Below, in pieces: positions 1-8,677 of a stretch of DNA of 64,000 nt. Within the stretch, counting starts at the first letter, position 1. The number at the start of each line of letters is the position of its first letter. The translations under genes were made by a program, and so were the position numbers. Source of the stretch: Nesterenkonia marinintestina (GTDB lineage: Bacteria > Actinomycetota > Actinomycetes > Actinomycetales > Micrococcaceae); the NCBI RefSeq assembly GCF_025420485.1, contig NZ_JAOEFD010000007.1, forward strand, positions 1 through 64,000, given 5' to 3'. The notes under the pieces are model-generated. The model ran no database searches and had not been told where the DNA came from. It saw only the letters and a program-made list of their open reading frames with translations.

Positions 1-77
1 TCCCAAATGTCGAAGCCCGGCGCACCCACATAGCGGAGCGACGGCGGATCCCGCCACCCAGGCCCACAGGCACCCGG

Positions 78-1466
78 TCAGGTCAGATGCTCACGGGTGG
101 TGTCCGGCGCCAGGCGCACCATCACCACCACCGCGATCACCACGCCCACCAGGCAGACGGTGAACGCCCCGGCCAGCCCCAGCGTCGGCTCCAGCCAGGC
201 GACGAACAGCAGGGGTCCGATCCCGGCCCCGATCCGGGACACCGTCGACGCCCAGCCGAAGCCCGATCCTCGCAGGTGCGTGGGGTACAGCTCCGACACG
301 TAGGTGTAGAGCACCGGGATGCTGATCTGGATGATCAGGCCGAACGTCAGCACCAGGACGAGCACCAGCGTCGGCACATCCATCACCAGCGCCAGTCCGA
401 CCAGCGTCGCCGTGGCGATCGGCGCGGTCACCGCCAGCAGGGCCCGCCGCCCGGTCAGCTCAACCAGCGCGGTGGAGATCAGGACCCCGATCAGTCCCAC
501 CGCCGCCATGCCGGCCGAGGTGATGAACGCCCGGGACTGCTCATAGCCGGCCTCGATGAGGAAGTGCGGCATCCACTGCAGGGCGATGTAGTAGACCGTC
601 ATCACCGCCAGGAACATGACCCAGGCGGCCGTGGTGATCCGCCAACTGTGGGCCCACACCAGCTTCAGCTGCTCCCCGAGCGACCCCAGCGTCAGTCCGG
701 CAGGACGTTCCGTGGCCTCCAGTCGGTACTCGCGCCGCGGCGCACCGGTGCGCTCCACCAGGTCGTCGATCACCCGACGGGCCTCGGACAGCCTGCCTTG
801 TCGTATCAGGTACAGGGGCGACTCCGGGACGAACAGTCGGACGAAGAAGATCAGCAGAGCCGGCAGCACCATGACCAGCAGCGGGAGCCGCCAGTCGTTC
901 CAGGTGCCCACCAGCCACGCCGAGACGAACCCGGCAAGGGCCGCCCCGATGGGCCACCAGCCGTCCATCGCGGTGAGCACCCGCCCCCTATGCCGGGCGG
1001 GGGTGAACTCTCCCACCAGCGCGTAGTCCACCGGCACGCAGCCGCCGAGCCCGACGCCGGCGAGGAAGCGGAAGAGCACGAACCACGTGAGGTCGTTGGT
1101 CATCGCTCCGGCGACGGTGAACACCGAGAAGATCAGCAGCGTCCAGGCGAAGGCCTTCTTCCGGCCGATCCGATCCGCGATCGTCCCCCACATCACAGCA
1201 CCGACGGCCATTCCGATGAGGTTCGAGGTGCCGATCCACGCGGCGTCGGACGGAGCGAGGTCCCACTCCGCGCTCAGCAGCGGAATCAGGATCCCGTTGA
1301 GCGCGACGTCCCAGGCGTCGAACATGAACCCCAGGCCGCCGATGATGAAGATGCGGCCCTGTGCACCCCACCTCCAGGGGAGGGTCTGGAGGATCTCCTC
1401 ACCGGTGGGCGCCCCGGAGGCGTGGGACGCGGGCGAGGCGGACTGAGGCGGAGTGTGTCGGGTCAC
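78..1466 (-). CDS. MFS transporter (sugar/organic acid porter type)
   Basis: A 462-residue major facilitator protein with about 12 hydrophobic segments, predicted to move a small solute across the cytoplasmic membrane. After an N-terminal hydrophilic stretch of about 35 residues, the first helix carries FDAWD. The loop 2-3 signature GTIADRIGRKKA is followed by LFRFLAGVGLGG, and the central loop has VPESPLYLI, all typical of the sugar/aromatic-acid porter group. The substrate cannot be read from the sequence. The start is a GTG without a Shine-Dalgarno; a TACACT -10 box lies 7 bases upstream, which suggests a leaderless mRNA. The gene lies just 29 bases downstream of the next minus-strand gene. 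Confidence 0.85.
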   Translation of the reverse strand: MTRHTPPQSASPASHASGAPTGEEILQTLPWRWGAQGRIFIIGGLGFMFDAWDVALNGILIPLLSAEWDLAPSDAAWIGTSNLIGMAVGAVMWGTIADRIGRKKAFAWTLLIFSVFTVAGAMTNDLTWFVLFRFLAGVGLGGCVPVDYALVGEFTPARHRGRVLTAMDGWWPIGAALAGFVSAWLVGTWNDWRLPLLVMVLPALLIFFVRLFVPESPLYLIRQGRLSEARRVIDDLVERTGAPRREYRLEATERPAGLTLGSLGEQLKLVWAHSWRITTAAWVMFLAVMTVYYIALQWMPHFLIEAGYEQSRAFITSAGMAAVGLIGVLISTALVELTGRRALLAVTAPIATATLVGLALVMDVPTLVLVLVLTFGLIIQISIPVLYTYVSELYPTHLRGSGFGWASTVSRIGAGIGPLLFVAWLEPTLGLAGAFTVCLVGVVIAVVVMVRLAPDTTREHLT

Positions 1467-1473
1467 GCAGTTG

Positions 1474-1479
1474 AGTGTA
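1474..1479 (-). promoter_or_regulatory. -10 box (TACACT) of a likely leaderless promoter for the MFS gene
   Basis: TACACT on the minus strand ends 7 bases before the GTG start codon, and no ribosome binding site lies between. In actinobacteria this spacing places the transcription start on the start codon. No convincing -35 box is visible. Confidence 0.4.
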
Positions 1480-1495
1480 GAGCAGGTTCGTCAGC

Positions 1496-2935
1496 TCACT
1501 CCCAGACGACCTCGAGCTCGTCCGCCGTCATGTCCACCACGGGGGTCCCCAGCGTCGTACCGTCGCCGTGCACCGAGTACGTGTAGCCGTCGGCGAAGTC
1601 TGCGACGGTCTCCACGGAGACGAAGACGTAGGTGGAGACCAGGTTGGGATTGGTGAAGTCGAGCTCCGGGTCCAGCGTGTCGATGGACTGCTGAGAGGAG
1701 CTGTCGATGGATCGGTCCACGGTCCCCTCCTCCAGCGATTCTCCGTCGATCTCCGAGGGCAGGTCCAGGCCGCAGCCGGGTTCGATCTCCCCGGAGTCGA
1801 GGCAGGCTTCGACCTCATCTGCGATCACGCCGCGCCACTCCTCCTCCGCGTCCTCGGTCAGGGCCAGCTCGGCGTCGAGGTTCTGCGACAGCGAGTCCGT
1901 GACCACCGTCCCGGCGTCCTCGCCGTAGGTGTAGTTGTCCTCCAGCACGTCGAGCTCGACGTAGGTCCCCCAGAAGACGGCGATGTCATCGGTGCCGTTG
2001 TCGATCCCGTTGACCGAGGTGTCCATGGAGCCCGTGCTGGTCGAGTAGACGGAGATCGCTCCCTGCTGCAGCACCCAGCTGTCCGAGTAGTTGGTGACCG
2101 TGACCTCGGTGTCGATCTCCTCCTCGCCGACGGTGAAGGTCACCGGAACGTCTGCGGTGTACTCGTCCTCGGAGCTCGGCTCCTCGACGCTGATGTCGGA
2201 GATCGGCGCCTCCTCGTTGGAGTACTCCAGGTACTCGTCCGTCAGCAGCTCGGTGCTGCCGTAGGTGTCGATGAGGCTCGAGGCGGTGTCGGCGTCGGAG
2301 TCCGCCAAGGCGTCGAGGTAGGCCTCGACGGCTGCTTCGGGACTGTCGACCTCGACGTCGCCGCCGCCTCCATCGTCGTCGCCTCCATCGTCGTCGCCTC
2401 CGTCGTCCCCGCCGTCACCGTCGGAGTCGTCGTCTTCGTCGTCTTCGTCGCCGTTCTGCCCCGTCGTGCCGGTGGCGGTGCCGGTGTCGTCATCGTCGTC
2501 GCCGCCGGTGACCAGGAGGATCGCCGCGGTGGCGATGCCGCCCAACACCACCACCAGGGCCACGACCACTCCGATGATCATCCCTCGGTTGGAGCCTGAG
2601 CCCTCGGCGGCAGGTCCGCCCGGTCCGCCGTCGCCGCCGCCCGGAGGCTGTCCGTACCCGCCGGCGGCGTAGGCGTTCTGGTCGTACGACTGGTGGTCGT
2701 ACCCCTGCTGCCCATAGCCCGCCGGACCGTAGCCGTACTGCCCCTGATCGCCGACGTTCGGCTGGCCGCCGTGGCCGTACTGACCACCATGGCCGTGCGG
2801 GTCGTACTGGCCGTACTGGCCGTGCTCGCCGTACTGACCGTACTGGCCGTGCGGGTCGTGCTGACCACCATGACCGTACTGCCCGTGCTCGCCGCCCTGA
2901 CCGGACTGCGGACCGCCGCTGCTGTTGTCTGACAC
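1496..2935 (-). CDS. single-span membrane protein with Gly/Tyr/Gln-rich tail and extracytoplasmic domain (paralogue 1)
   Basis: A 479-residue protein of unknown function. Residues 1-110 are low complexity, built from GQYG/GHGG-like units. One transmembrane helix follows at about 117-142. After it comes a very acidic Asp/Gly/Glu linker (about 145-195), then a folded domain opening with SPEAAVEAYLDALADSDA, which resembles DUF4878/NTF2-like extracytoplasmic domains. The C-terminus is DMTADELEVVWE. The topology suggests N-terminus inside, globular domain outside. The start is GTG with a GGGGG tract 8 bases upstream. It is a tandem paralogue of the gene at 3145-4581: same architecture and nearly the same C-terminal motif. 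A condensate-like or envelope role is only speculation. Confidence 0.8.
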   Translation of the reverse strand: MSDNSSGGPQSGQGGEHGQYGHGGQHDPHGQYGQYGEHGQYGQYDPHGHGGQYGHGGQPNVGDQGQYGYGPAGYGQQGYDHQSYDQNAYAAGGYGQPPGGGDGGPGGPAAEGSGSNRGMIIGVVVALVVVLGGIATAAILLVTGGDDDDDTGTATGTTGQNGDEDDEDDDSDGDGGDDGGDDDGGDDDGGGGDVEVDSPEAAVEAYLDALADSDADTASSLIDTYGSTELLTDEYLEYSNEEAPISDISVEEPSSEDEYTADVPVTFTVGEEEIDTEVTVTNYSDSWVLQQGAISVYSTSTGSMDTSVNGIDNGTDDIAVFWGTYVELDVLEDNYTYGEDAGTVVTDSLSQNLDAELALTEDAEEEWRGVIADEVEACLDSGEIEPGCGLDLPSEIDGESLEEGTVDRSIDSSSQQSIDTLDPELDFTNPNLVSTYVFVSVETVADFADGYTYSVHGDGTTLGTPVVDMTADELEVVWE

Positions 2936-3072
2936 CGTGTGACCCCCGAGGTTGCACGCTTCTGCCCCTGCAGCCGAAGCGCCTGAGTGATGCGATGAGG
3001 ACCGTCCGCACGGCCCCTCGACAGCAGATTATCCCAGCGGTGACTGACATCACAGCATGCCGTGAAGACGAC

Positions 3073-3104
3073 GGAGCGCCCGGAGATCGGGCTCCGGGCG
3101 CTCC
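3073..3104 (-). terminator. hairpin downstream of paralogue 2
   Basis: A perfect 13-bp stem (3073-3085 with 3092-3104) closes a 6-base loop, about 40 bases past the stop codon of the gene at 3145-4581. There is no T-run, as is usual in high-GC actinobacteria. It should end the transcript before the next tandem gene. Confidence 0.7.
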
Positions 3105-3144
3105 GCACAGCATCCTCCGAGGTCAGTCGACCCCTACCGGTGGG

Positions 3145-4581
3145 TCACTCCCACGTGACCTCCAGCTCCTCCTGATCCATATCGACCACAGGCGTGTCCA
3201 GACTGGTCCCGTCTCCGAAGAGCTCGTAGGTCGAGCCGTCGCTGCCCTCGAACTGCACGTACACGCTGACGTACAGCGACTCCGGGGAGACCAGGTTCGG
3301 GTTGTCGTAGTCGAGGCTCGGGCTCATCTGCTCGATGCTCTGCTCGGCGGAGCTGTCGATCGATCGTTCCACCGTGCCCTCTTCGACCCCTGTCCCCTGC
3401 ACCTGGTCGGGGAGGTCGAGGCCGCAGCCGGCCTCACGGTCGTTGGACGACAGGCACTCGTCGATCTCGTCCTGGATGGCCTCGCGCCACCGCTCCTCGG
3501 CGTCCTCGGTGAGGGTCAGGTTCAGGCCGGCGGTGTCCACGTAGGCCTCGGTCACCACCACTGTGCTGTCCTCGCCGAGGGAGAAGTTCTCGCTCTCCAG
3601 TCCGAACGTCAGGGCGCTGCCGATGAACGCGGTCACCGAGTCGCCGTCGACCTCGGTGTCGTTGACCGTCAGGGTCGCGTCTCCGACGGAGGGCAGACTG
3701 CTGATGTCCACGGTGCCGTTGTCGACCGACCAGGTGTCACCGTCGTCGCTGCTCATCACGTAGAACGTGTAGGAGACGCTCTCGTCCCCGGCGGTGAACT
3801 CCGCGTCCACATCACCGTAGATGTCGGACTCGGTGGCCGGCTCGTCCACCTGGATGTCGGAGATCGGCGCCTCCTCGTTCGACACGCTGAGGGCCTCGTC
3901 GGTCAACAGCGTGGTGTCCGACGGGCTGTTCGACAGGTAGGAGAGCGCCTCCTCCGCATCGCCGTCGGCAAGGGCGTTGAGGTAGCCCTCGACGGCGGCC
4001 TGCGGGCTGGAGGCGTCCGAGTCGCCGTCGTCGTCCCCGCCGTTCCCGTCGTCTCCGCCGTCTCCTTCCTCGCCCCCGTCCTCGTCGCCGCCGTCCTCAC
4101 CCTGGTCGGAGTCCTGGTCGTCGCCGGCGTCGGAGTCGCCTCCGCCCAGCAGCAGAACGAGCGCGGTGACGACACCGCCGAGCACGAGCACGATCCCGAC
4201 GACGACGGCGATGATCAGACCCTTGCCGCCGCCCCCACCCTCATCGGAGCCGCCGGGACCGCTCGGTCCGCCCGGACCTGCCGGGCCTCCGGGGGCGCCG
4301 TAGCCCTGCTGGTACCCGGCGCCGTCCTGACCGTAGCCGGACGAGTCGTACCCCTGCGAACCATAACCCTGTGCGCCGTATCCCTGCTGACCGTGGTCCT
4401 GCGCGCCGTACCCCTGGTATGCAGGTCCGCCGGCCTGCGGGTCATAGTTCTGCTGGCCATAGCCGTGCTGGCCGTAGCCCTGCTGCCCGTAGCCCTGGTG
4501 ACTCTGGTCCGGCTGACCGTAGGTGCCGTCCGGGTCCCCGGGTCCCTTCGGGTATCCGCCCCCGCTGCCGTTGTCTGACAC
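3145..4581 (-). CDS. single-span membrane protein with Gly/Tyr/Gln-rich tail and extracytoplasmic domain (paralogue 2)
   Basis: 478 residues, with the same plan as the neighbouring paralogue at 1496-2935. It has a cytoplasmic tail of YGQQGYG-type repeats to about residue 115, a transmembrane helix at about 123-148, an acidic Asp/Glu/Gly linker, and a folded extracytoplasmic domain starting [18 protein letters not shown]. The C-terminus is [12 protein letters not shown], close to the neighbour's. The start is GTG preceded by GGGGGAAGAC, a plausible ribosome binding site. The pair surely arose by duplication; the folded domains are clearly related but well diverged, so the copies are not recent. 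Function unknown. Confidence 0.8.
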   Translation of the reverse strand: MSDNGSGGGYPKGPGDPDGTYGQPDQSHQGYGQQGYGQHGYGQQNYDPQAGGPAYQGYGAQDHGQQGYGAQGYGSQGYDSSGYGQDGAGYQQGYGAPGGPAGPGGPSGPGGSDEGGGGGKGLIIAVVVGIVLVLGGVVTALVLLLGGGDSDAGDDQDSDQGEDGGDEDGGEEGDGGDDGNGGDDDGDSDASSPQAAVEGYLNALADGDAEEALSYLSNSPSDTTLLTDEALSVSNEEAPISDIQVDEPATESDIYGDVDAEFTAGDESVSYTFYVMSSDDGDTWSVDNGTVDISSLPSVGDATLTVNDTEVDGDSVTAFIGSALTFGLESENFSLGEDSTVVVTEAYVDTAGLNLTLTEDAEERWREAIQDEIDECLSSNDREAGCGLDLPDQVQGTGVEEGTVERSIDSSAEQSIEQMSPSLDYDNPNLVSPESLYVSVYVQFEGSDGSTYELFGDGTSLDTPVVDMDQEELEVTWE

Positions 4582-4801
4582 GTCTTCCCCCTATGATCCT
4601 GCGAGCGCTCGGCGCGCCCGAGATTCCGGCTGAGGAACCGGCCGGTCGACGCGACGGCCTCCTGCCCTGATAAGCGGGCGGATCGGCCGCCGTCACACCA
4701 CCGGCGAGCAGCTCCAAGCGCATGATAGCGCAGGGGTCTGTGGGGAAAGGTTGCAGATCGGTATCAGTCCGGACCGTGCGCTCACGGACCGACTCTCAGC
4801 C

Positions 4802-5389
4802 TCAGTCCAGGCGGCCGGCCCGGTAGGCCTGGGCGGAGGCCTCCAGGTCGGTGGCCGCGGTGATCAGGTCCGTGGAGTCCGTCCCGTTGGCCAGGGTCTG
4901 ACCACGGGCGATCACCCGGCAGAACGCCGCCGCCCTGTCGAAGGCGACGTCGATCTCCCCGACGTACATGCCTGCCAGGACCCGGTCGGCCAGGTGGAGC
5001 ATCTCGTCGGAGTCGGGCGGCTCCGGCACCCCGGCGATCGCCGCCGTCGTCGTGTTGCCGCGTCCCAGCCGGAAGTACTCGGCCATCCGTTCCGGGTCCT
5101 TCTGGACTGCGGACCGCACGGCGAAGATCCGCCAGAGGCTGCCGGCCAGCGAGCGCGGGGGCGAGTCCTGCCAGAGTTCGGCGATCGCTTCGATGCCCTC
5201 GGTCTCTGCCAGCCGGACGAAGCGCTCGGTGATCTCCGGGTCGTCGGACTGACGGCCCCGGTCGACCAGCGCGTGGGCGGAGTCCTGGGCGGCCTGAGAG
5301 ATGAACGCCGGATCTGCACCGCCTTCGCGGGCATCGAAGAAGTCCGAGTCCTTCATCTGCGGACGGCGATGTCGCGGGATCTCGTTCAC
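4802..5389 (-). CDS. conserved actinobacterial protein of unknown function
   Basis: 195 residues, soluble, mostly helical by composition. Recognisable stretches are DPAFISQAAQDSAHALV near residue 26, ELWQDSPPRSLAGSLWRIF in the middle and FDRAAAFCRVIARGQ near the C-terminus. I recall related uncharacterised proteins in many actinobacteria, but no function is established. The start is GTG with a near-perfect AAGGAGGAGCT just upstream, which makes this start secure. The region 4582-4801 upstream of paralogue 2 holds nothing else that I can recognise. Confidence 0.75.
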   Translation of the reverse strand: MNEIPRHRRPQMKDSDFFDAREGGADPAFISQAAQDSAHALVDRGRQSDDPEITERFVRLAETEGIEAIAELWQDSPPRSLAGSLWRIFAVRSAVQKDPERMAEYFRLGRGNTTTAAIAGVPEPPDSDEMLHLADRVLAGMYVGEIDVAFDRAAAFCRVIARGQTLANGTDSTDLITAATDLEASAQAYRAGRLD

Positions 5390-5457
5390 AGCTCCTCCTT
5401 CGCTTCACCCAATGATAGCCCCGAGTCCGCGCCAGGAGATCGAGGCCGCACGTGGTC

Positions 5458-5463
5458 TACGAT
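5458..5463 (+). promoter_or_regulatory. -10 box (TACGAT) upstream of tRNA-Lys
   Basis: TACGAT lies 25 bases before the mature tRNA 5' end, a suitable distance for a short leader removed by RNase P. No clear -35 box is visible. Confidence 0.35.
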
Positions 5464-5488
5464 GGAGGACGGTCTGCTCAGGACCACC

Positions 5489-5561
5489 GGGCCCTTAGCT
5501 CAGCTGGCAGAGCATCGGACTTTTAATCCGCTGGTCGCGGGTTCGATCCCCGCAGGGCCCA
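5489..5561 (+). tRNA. tRNA-Lys (anticodon TTT)
   Basis: A complete cloverleaf of 73 nt. The acceptor stem GGGCCCT pairs with AGGGCCC (5554-5560), with discriminator A at 5561. The D arm is GCTC...GAGC, the anticodon loop is CTTTTAA with anticodon TTT, and the T arm GCGGG-TTCGATC-CCCGC is present. CCA is not fully encoded (ACCCA follows), so it must be added by nucleotidyltransferase. A palindromic repeat at 5573-5640 follows directly and probably ends the transcript. Confidence 0.95.
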
Positions 5562-5572
5562 CCCACTCCGCG

Positions 5573-5640
5573 TCCGACCCGCCGACGGTGACATCACCCG
5601 GCGACAGTTCGCCGTGTCGGCTCACTTTCGGCGGGTCGGA
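5573..5640. repeat. palindromic repeat, family C copy 1 (terminator-like)
   Basis: A 13-bp perfect stem (TCCGACCCGCCGA, 5573-5585, with 5628-5640) followed inward by further pairing (GTGA/TCAC and CGACA/TGTCG). It lies between tRNA-Lys and the convergent YCII gene. A related sequence (CCGACCCGCCGAAAGTGA) occurs at 8678-8743. Confidence 0.7.
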
Positions 5641-5683
5641 ACGGTGCGGCCCGGTCGTCCCGGTCGACCCACGACGACGGCGC

Positions 5684-6088
5684 TCAGCCCAGCTCGGGCG
5701 CCTCGGAGAGGAACGGGCGGACCTCCAACCACTCACCCACCGGCTCCCCGCCCGCACCGGGCGCCGCGGAGAGCTCCCCGGCGATCTCCACCGCCCGCTC
5801 GAAGCTCGACACGTCGATCGCCATCCACCCGGCGATCAGGTCCTTCGACGCCAGCGGTCCCGCGTCCACCGCAGGCGGCCGGTCGGCGCCGTCGTACCGG
5901 ACGAACGTCCCCTCCGGGGCCAGCGCCTGCTCCCCCAGGAACTCGCCGGAGGCCCGCAGCCGGTCGGCCAGGTCGCCCATGAACCGCACATGGACGTCGA
6001 ACTCCTCCTGGGTCCAGCGGTCGAAGGGGACGTCGTTCGTCGATGCCGGGGCTCCCCGGTAGTGCTTGAGCAGAAGGTACTTCGGCAT
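5684..6088 (-). CDS. YCII-domain (DGPF family) protein
   Basis: 134 residues with the fold signature of the YCII/DGPF family: an N-terminal strand MPKYLLLKHYRG, then FMGDLADRLRASGEFLGEQAL and the C-terminal pattern ASKDLIAGWMAIDVSSFERAVEIA. In the related PhnB/DGPF proteins, which often sit beside ECF sigma factors, function is mostly unknown; none is nearby here. The start is ATG with AGGAG 8 bases upstream; a longer in-frame start lacks such a site. It is divergent from the GyrI-like gene, with a shared 139-bp promoter region that contains a 9-bp inverted repeat. Confidence 0.8.
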   Translation of the reverse strand: MPKYLLLKHYRGAPASTNDVPFDRWTQEEFDVHVRFMGDLADRLRASGEFLGEQALAPEGTFVRYDGADRPPAVDAGPLASKDLIAGWMAIDVSSFERAVEIAGELSAAPGAGGEPVGEWLEVRPFLSEAPELG

Positions 6089-6130
6089 GATCGCGCTCCT
6101 CGGTCGCCGTCCCCCCACTCCATGTGAGCA

Positions 6131-6153
6131 CAGTTCCGCGGCCGGCGGAACTG
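6131..6153. promoter_or_regulatory. candidate operator (inverted repeat) between divergent genes
   Basis: CAGTTCCGC (6131-6139) and its exact reverse complement (6145-6153) are separated by 5 bases, inside the divergent YCII/GyrI-like promoter region. A dimeric repressor site is plausible; no repressor is identified. Confidence 0.35.
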
Positions 6154-6175
6154 CCCGCGGCCCCGCATCCCTGAC

Positions 6176-6181
6176 TACGAT
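6176..6181 (+). promoter_or_regulatory. -10 box (TACGAT) for the GyrI-like gene
   Basis: TACGAT lies 46 bases before the ATG and just downstream of the 6131-6153 inverted repeat. The -35 region is not recognisable. Confidence 0.3.
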
Positions 6182-6227
6182 GTGGCCATCCCGGCGGAGG
6201 CGCCGGGCCTGGTGAGGAGCACGCGAG

Positions 6228-6845
6228 ATGGAGAAGGTAGACCTCCGACGGACCCTGGACGGCTACCGCGCCCGACAGGGTGAGTTCCGTCTGCTCGACG
6301 TCCCGGAGACCCGCTATCTGATGATCGACGGCGCCGGGGACCCGAACACGTCCTCGTCCTTCGAGCAGGCCGTCCGCACCCTGTATCCCACCGCCTATGC
6401 GCTGAAGTTCATCGGAAGGGAGCGCACAGACCTCGACTTCGTGGTCCCTCCCCTGGAGGGCCTGTGGTGGGCCGATGACATGGACGCCTTCACCGCCGAC
6501 CGGGACAAGTCGCAGTGGCGCTGGACCCTGATGCTCATGGTGCCCGACTGGCTCGACGACGACGTGATCGCCGCCGCCCTGGAGGCTGTCGCGCCCAAGG
6601 AGCCGCCGCGGCTGGCGGACCTGCGGGTGGAGGTGCTGGCCGAAGGGCGCTGCGTGCAGACCCTGCACATCGGCACCTTCGACGACGAAGCCGCGGCGCT
6701 GCAGACCATGCACCATGGGTTCATCCCCTCACACGGGCTGCGGATGACCGGACGACACCATGAGATCTACCTCAGCGACTTCCGTCGGACGGCCCCTCAG
6801 CGACGCCGCACCATCCTGCGGCAGCCGGTGACGGCGCGGGAGTGA
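6228..6845 (+). CDS. GyrI-like small-molecule-binding domain protein
   Basis: 205 residues matching GyrI-like (SOUL/AraC effector-type) domains without any DNA-binding part. It starts with a hydrophilic segment, then LLDVPETRYLMIDGAGDPN, and later PPLEGLWWADD and RVEVLAEGRCVQTLHIGTFDDE, the two symmetric halves of the fold. It ends with LRMTGRHHEIYLSDFRRT, the usual close of this family. Such proteins bind or hydrolyse small ligands; the ligand is unknown here. GGAG lies 10 bases before the ATG. The methyltransferase gene follows after 66 bases and may be co-transcribed. Confidence 0.85.
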   Translation: MEKVDLRRTLDGYRARQGEFRLLDVPETRYLMIDGAGDPNTSSSFEQAVRTLYPTAYALKFIGRERTDLDFVVPPLEGLWWADDMDAFTADRDKSQWRWTLMLMVPDWLDDDVIAAALEAVAPKEPPRLADLRVEVLAEGRCVQTLHIGTFDDEAAALQTMHHGFIPSHGLRMTGRHHEIYLSDFRRTAPQRRRTILRQPVTARE

Positions 6846-6911
6846 GTGCGCGGGAGTGAGTGTGCAGGCGCGGGGGCGGACGGAGGCCGGGCGGCGTGGA
6901 AGGATCGCACC

Positions 6912-7688
6912 ATGTCCCCGCACTGCGACGACCCCACACCTGATGCCGATGAGCAGCCGTCCGCCGACCCGGCCGCGCAGCCGACCGCCCAGCCCGCCGA
7001 TGCGTTCTGGGACGAGCTGTACTCCGAACGGGAGCGGGTCTGGTCCGGGGAGGTGAACCGGGCGACGGCCGACGTCGTCATGGGTCTCTCCGCCGGCCCG
7101 GTGGGGCCCCGCCGAGCCCTCGACATCGGCTGCGGCGAGGGCGGTGACGCGATCTGGCTGGCCCGCGAAGGATGGGACACCGTCGGGATCGACATCTCCG
7201 CCGTGGCCGTGGACCGTGCCCGTCGGGCGGCGGTCTCGCGCGGGGTGGCGGGGTCGACGGACTTCCGCACCGGGGACCTCACCGCCTGGGACGAAGCACA
7301 GTGGGCCGCTCTCGGGGACTTCGACCTGGTCACCGCGTCCTTCCTGCTGTCACCGGTCGAGTTCGCCCGCGAGGACGTGCTCCGTCGGGCGGGCGACCGG
7401 GTCCGGCCGAGAGGGCATCTGGTGGTCGTCTCCCACGCCTCGGCCCCGCCCTGGTCTCGGCATGCCGAGGAGCACGACGATGGGCACGCCCACCACGACC
7501 ATGACCTCGACGACCATGACCACCACGACGGGCCGATGGCGACTCCGGAGACCGAGCTCGCCGTCCTCGGCGCCCCGTCCCAGCCGTGGGAGACGGTGAT
7601 CGCCGAGGTCCGCTCCCGGGAGGCGGTCGGTCCCGACGGCGAGCGCGCCACCCTCGACGACGTCGTCGTCGTGCTGCGCCGCCGCTGA
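6912..7688 (+). CDS. class I SAM-dependent methyltransferase with a His/Asp-rich insertion
   Basis: 258 residues. Motif I of Rossmann methyltransferases is clear (ALDIGCGEGGDAIWLA, about residue 64), followed by the acidic end of strand 2 (VGIDIS) and motif IV-like FDLVTASFLL. Between the last core strands it carries a segment of about 24 residues rich in His and Asp (HAEEHDDGHAHHDHDLDDHD, about 178-197), which looks like a metal-binding loop. The target is unknown. The start at 6912 is chosen because an AAGG lies 9 bases upstream and upstream residues are unlike the family. It converges on the next gene with a 2-base gap. Confidence 0.85.
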   Translation: MSPHCDDPTPDADEQPSADPAAQPTAQPADAFWDELYSERERVWSGEVNRATADVVMGLSAGPVGPRRALDIGCGEGGDAIWLAREGWDTVGIDISAVAVDRARRAAVSRGVAGSTDFRTGDLTAWDEAQWAALGDFDLVTASFLLSPVEFAREDVLRRAGDRVRPRGHLVVVSHASAPPWSRHAEEHDDGHAHHDHDLDDHDHHDGPMATPETELAVLGAPSQPWETVIAEVRSREAVGPDGERATLDDVVVVLRRR

Positions 7689-7690
7689 CA

Positions 7691-8629
7691 TCACTCGAGG
7701 CCGAGCGGCTCCAGAAGTGCGGCCATCGGCGGATCCCAGTCGGTGAGCTCGAGGGCCCGCCGCCACAGCACCGGCATCTCATCGTCCCGGCTGCGCCAGA
7801 CGTGCGGTGCGATCGTCACCCGCCCGATCGGCCCGGGAAACGCCCTTCGCCAATAGGCGACCGCGAACCACCTGGGCATGCGCAGGAAGAGGATCCGCAC
7901 CGGCGCGGGCTCCACAGCCGCCCCCGAGGCGCGCAGCACGCGAAGCCCCGAACGCACCGCCTCCACGCATGCGACCAATAGACTCCGGTCCCGAGCCAGC
8001 GCCGCCGGATCCCCGCCGGCGCGCACCACGGCCGCCCCCAGTGCGGCGATGAACACCTCATGGGTGGCGGTCCAGGAGTCCATGTCCTCGGTGGTCACGA
8101 CCTCCGGACCTCCGCGGCGCAGCACGTCCATCACCTCATCGGCGCGCGGCGCCCGGCCGTCGACGGTGGTCGGCTGGGCCTTCCCCACCGCCAGCCATTC
8201 GACGGCGCCGTCGTCGGTGAGGCGACCCCCGAGGCCGGGGAACGCACGGACGAGGCGCTGAGACCCGACGTGCGCGGTGAGCAGATCGAGCTGATCCGCC
8301 AGGTGCATCATCGGTACGACGGTCGGGGCGCCCATCGCGTCGATGACCGGCAGGGCGCCGGGCAGATCCTCGGCGCGCAGGCAGACGATCACCAGATCGT
8401 ACGTGCCGGGCTCCTCCGCATCGACGACGGGTACGCGATGCACCGCATCGTCGCCGTCCTGCCGCAGCCGGACCCCCCCCCGTTCGGCGAGCCGTCGCCG
8501 GGTCCGACCCCGCGCGACCAGTGCGACGTCCACGCCGCCGGCGTGGAGCCGGGCCGCCAGCACCTGACCGATGACCCCGGCGCCGAGCACGGCGATGCGA
8601 GGCTCTGATGCTGTCTGGCTCCGGACCAT
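7691..8629 (-). CDS. ketopantoate reductase-like (ApbA/PanE family) protein
   Basis: 312 residues. The N-terminal NADPH-binding motif is RIAVLGAGVIGQVLAARL, followed by VALVARGRTRRRL and YDLVIVCLRAED, as in the ApbA/PanE family. The C-terminal helical domain is present but diverged (ATHEVFIAALGAAVVRAGG). True PanE reduces 2-dehydropantoate in pantothenate synthesis; the weak C-terminal match means another hydroxyacid substrate is possible. The ATG at 8629 has GGAGG 8 bases upstream; the longer in-frame start would run into the palindrome at 8678-8743 and is rejected. A run of nine C lies inside the gene near 8471, but the frame is open. Confidence 0.8.
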   Translation of the reverse strand: MVRSQTASEPRIAVLGAGVIGQVLAARLHAGGVDVALVARGRTRRRLAERGGVRLRQDGDDAVHRVPVVDAEEPGTYDLVIVCLRAEDLPGALPVIDAMGAPTVVPMMHLADQLDLLTAHVGSQRLVRAFPGLGGRLTDDGAVEWLAVGKAQPTTVDGRAPRADEVMDVLRRGGPEVVTTEDMDSWTATHEVFIAALGAAVVRAGGDPAALARDRSLLVACVEAVRSGLRVLRASGAAVEPAPVRILFLRMPRWFAVAYWRRAFPGPIGRVTIAPHVWRSRDDEMPVLWRRALELTDWDPPMAALLEPLGLE

Positions 8630-8677
8630 CTGACGACCTCCGACGACGTCGACCGGACGATGGTTCCCATCATCCCA

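Noticed and set aside
4582-4801. A small gene between paralogue 2 and the 4802-5389 gene
   Set aside because: Only short frames without ribosome binding sites or recognisable sequence are present.
5500-5757. A minus-strand frame over tRNA-Lys
   Set aside because: Its protein includes VGPAGIEPATSGLKV, the usual false translation of an antisense tRNA.
8471-8481. A run of nine C in the ketopantoate reductase-like gene as a frameshift site
   Set aside because: The frame is open and the family motifs continue on both sides.
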